Shown here: piece after piece, positions 63,089 to 64,000 of the stretch
Position numbering within the stretch: the first letter of the stretch is position 1
How the letters are laid out: each line of letters opens with the position of its first letter
Assembly: GCF_019218265.1 (NCBI RefSeq)
Contig: NZ_JAHUZE010000004.1
Span: 412,001 to 476,000, forward strand
Length of the DNA stretch: 64,000 bases
Source of the DNA: Maritimibacter dapengensis
Lineage (GTDB): Bacteria > Pseudomonadota > Alphaproteobacteria > Rhodobacterales > Rhodobacteraceae
Direction: 5' to 3'
Position numbers and translations under genes: made by a program
Notes under the pieces: generated by a model
The model's input: only the letters and a program-made list of their open reading frames with translations
Databases searched by the model: none
What the model was told of the DNA's origin: nothing

Positions 63089-63985
63089 TTACGCCCCGTA
63101 GAGGTTCTTGTCGTGCTTTTCGACGATCTCGGCGAAACGACGGGCAAAGCGTTCGTCGGCCTTTGCCTTGGCTTCGATTACGTCGCGGGCGAAAACCATA
63201 TGCTCTTCGTGAGCTTCCATCATATCGGCCATCTTCTGGTTCGTCGCGGTCCCGATCGAGGCCATGGCTGCCTGCGCTTCCTTGTCGGTCTGCACGCCGA
63301 TCTCGTTGATCCGGTGGGCCACGTCCTGCTGCTGCGCGGTCTTGAGCGATTTCGACAGGGCGTCATAGAGCACCACGCGCTGCTTGGTGTCCGTCTGAAG
63401 CTTGTTGATGAGAACCATCTGCGTCGCGGCCTGGTTCTGAAGGCTGTCGACCCAGGTCTTGCCCTTCTCGATATAGCGCTCGAGCGTCTGGGAGCGGGCC
63501 AGTTTCACCTGCTCCTGCTGCACCATTTCGTTGTATTTCGCGTTCAGGTCGGCGAGCTCGCTTTCCAGCTTGGTGCGCGCGGCGGCGTCCTGTTCCACGG
63601 CGATCTTGTTTTCGAGTTCGATGATCTTCGGATCCATCGCCTGAATGTCGGCCTTGAGTGTCTCAAGCTCGCCCACCACCATCTCGCGCTCGTCCAGCGT
63701 TTCGGTGAGGTTGGTCTCGACCTTCGTTTTCTGCTCGTTCAGCATGTCGAGCTGACTTTGCAAAAGCTGGACGATCACATCCGACTTGCCGATCAGGTCC
63801 TGCAACTTGTCGTCGATCGAGGCGGTGCGCATCCGTTCCTGTCGAAGGCTTTCGGACCGATGTTTCGAAAATATGCCGACGAAGCTTTCCCAGCCCGTCT
63901 TCGATCGCATCTCGTCGAAATCCTTGGAGAACCCGGCCGTCACGTCGTCGAGCCCCATGATGAGTTCCGCAATATTCGCGTTCAT
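63089..63985 (-). CDS. Long coiled-coil protein, possibly TelA-like
   Basis: 298 residues from the ATG at 63985 (a GTG one codon earlier is possible). Residues about 60-170 form long heptad repeats (VIVQLLQSQLDMLNEQKTKVETNLTETLDERE and ELENKIAVEQDAAARTKLESELADLNAKYNEM), with helical segments VSVDSLQNQ-type afterwards and a C-terminal KADERFARRFAEIVEKHDKNLYGA. No span or signal. The layout (LGKSDV, then long helices, then MVLINKLQTDTKQRVVLYDALSKSLKTAQ) reminds me of toxic-anion resistance TelA proteins, but that is weak. Upstream genes lie outside the window. Confidence 0.75.
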   Translation of the reverse strand: MNANIAELIMGLDDVTAGFSKDFDEMRSKTGWESFVGIFSKHRSESLRQERMRTASIDDKLQDLIGKSDVIVQLLQSQLDMLNEQKTKVETNLTETLDEREMVVGELETLKADIQAMDPKIIELENKIAVEQDAAARTKLESELADLNAKYNEMVQQEQVKLARSQTLERYIEKGKTWVDSLQNQAATQMVLINKLQTDTKQRVVLYDALSKSLKTAQQQDVAHRINEIGVQTDKEAQAAMASIGTATNQKMADMMEAHEEHMVFARDVIEAKAKADERFARRFAEIVEKHDKNLYGA

Positions 63986-64000
63986 CACCTGCGTATGGGC

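Overview
The window looks like chromosomal DNA of an alphaproteobacterium of the Rhodobacteraceae / Roseobacter type. The G+C content is high. The F1 ATP synthase genes stand alone in the order delta-alpha-gamma-beta-epsilon, and the proteins resemble families I know from Rhodobacterales (Alph_Pro_TM, DUF1194, DUF1523 and probably DUF6638). This placement rests on recognised protein families and gene order, not on a database search. I see no insertion sequence, CRISPR array, rRNA or prophage.

Layout. (1) 1-2.4 kb, minus strand: a glycine cleavage operon gcvT-gcvH-gcvP behind a tandem glycine riboswitch, with a broken VOC/glyoxalase-fold gene between gcvH and gcvP. (2) 2.4-11.7 kb: housekeeping genes, including gamma-glutamylcyclotransferase, a branched-chain aminotransferase, a universal stress protein, an exporter, an Nfu-tsaB-rimI operon with a palindromic promoter, purine nucleoside phosphorylase, Ogt, a TauE/Alph_Pro_TM pair and ychF. 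(3) 11.9-15.7 kb: exopolysaccharide genes (sugar transferase, Wza-type export lipoprotein, phosphomannomutase). (4) 16.0-20.6 kb: tRNA-Ser(GCU), clpA, gloB and a methyltransferase-like gene. (5) 20.9-25.8 kb: atpHAGDC with a terminator. (6) 25.9-33.1 kb: secreted and periplasmic small proteins, a Tet-type MFS pump, an H-type lectin, prs, an alpha/beta hydrolase and a ycgN-ltaE pair.

(7) 33.6-40.2 kb: a dipeptide-type ABC importer with an M24 metallopeptidase inside the operon. (8) 40.2-47.3 kb: a lipid-linked sugar initiation module (dehydratase, glycosyltransferase, reductase/epimerase, phosphoglycosyl transferase) divergent from a large tailspike-like beta-helix protein. (9) 47.3-55.7 kb: a second peptide-class ABC importer with a fused double ATPase, followed in the same direction by an aldehyde dehydrogenase, a YcaQ-type DNA glycosylase-like protein and an SDR dehydrogenase.

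(10) 55.8-64.0 kb: the least understood part. A minus-strand cluster encodes a long coiled-coil protein, a AAA+ ATPase, five small membrane proteins and two large proteins of unknown function. A lower-G+C, McrA-like HNH endonuclease gene sits inside it, next to a large inverted repeat. This cluster is the best candidate for an undescribed system: the ATPase, coiled coil and membrane proteins look like parts of one envelope-associated machine, and the HNH gene looks like a later passenger.
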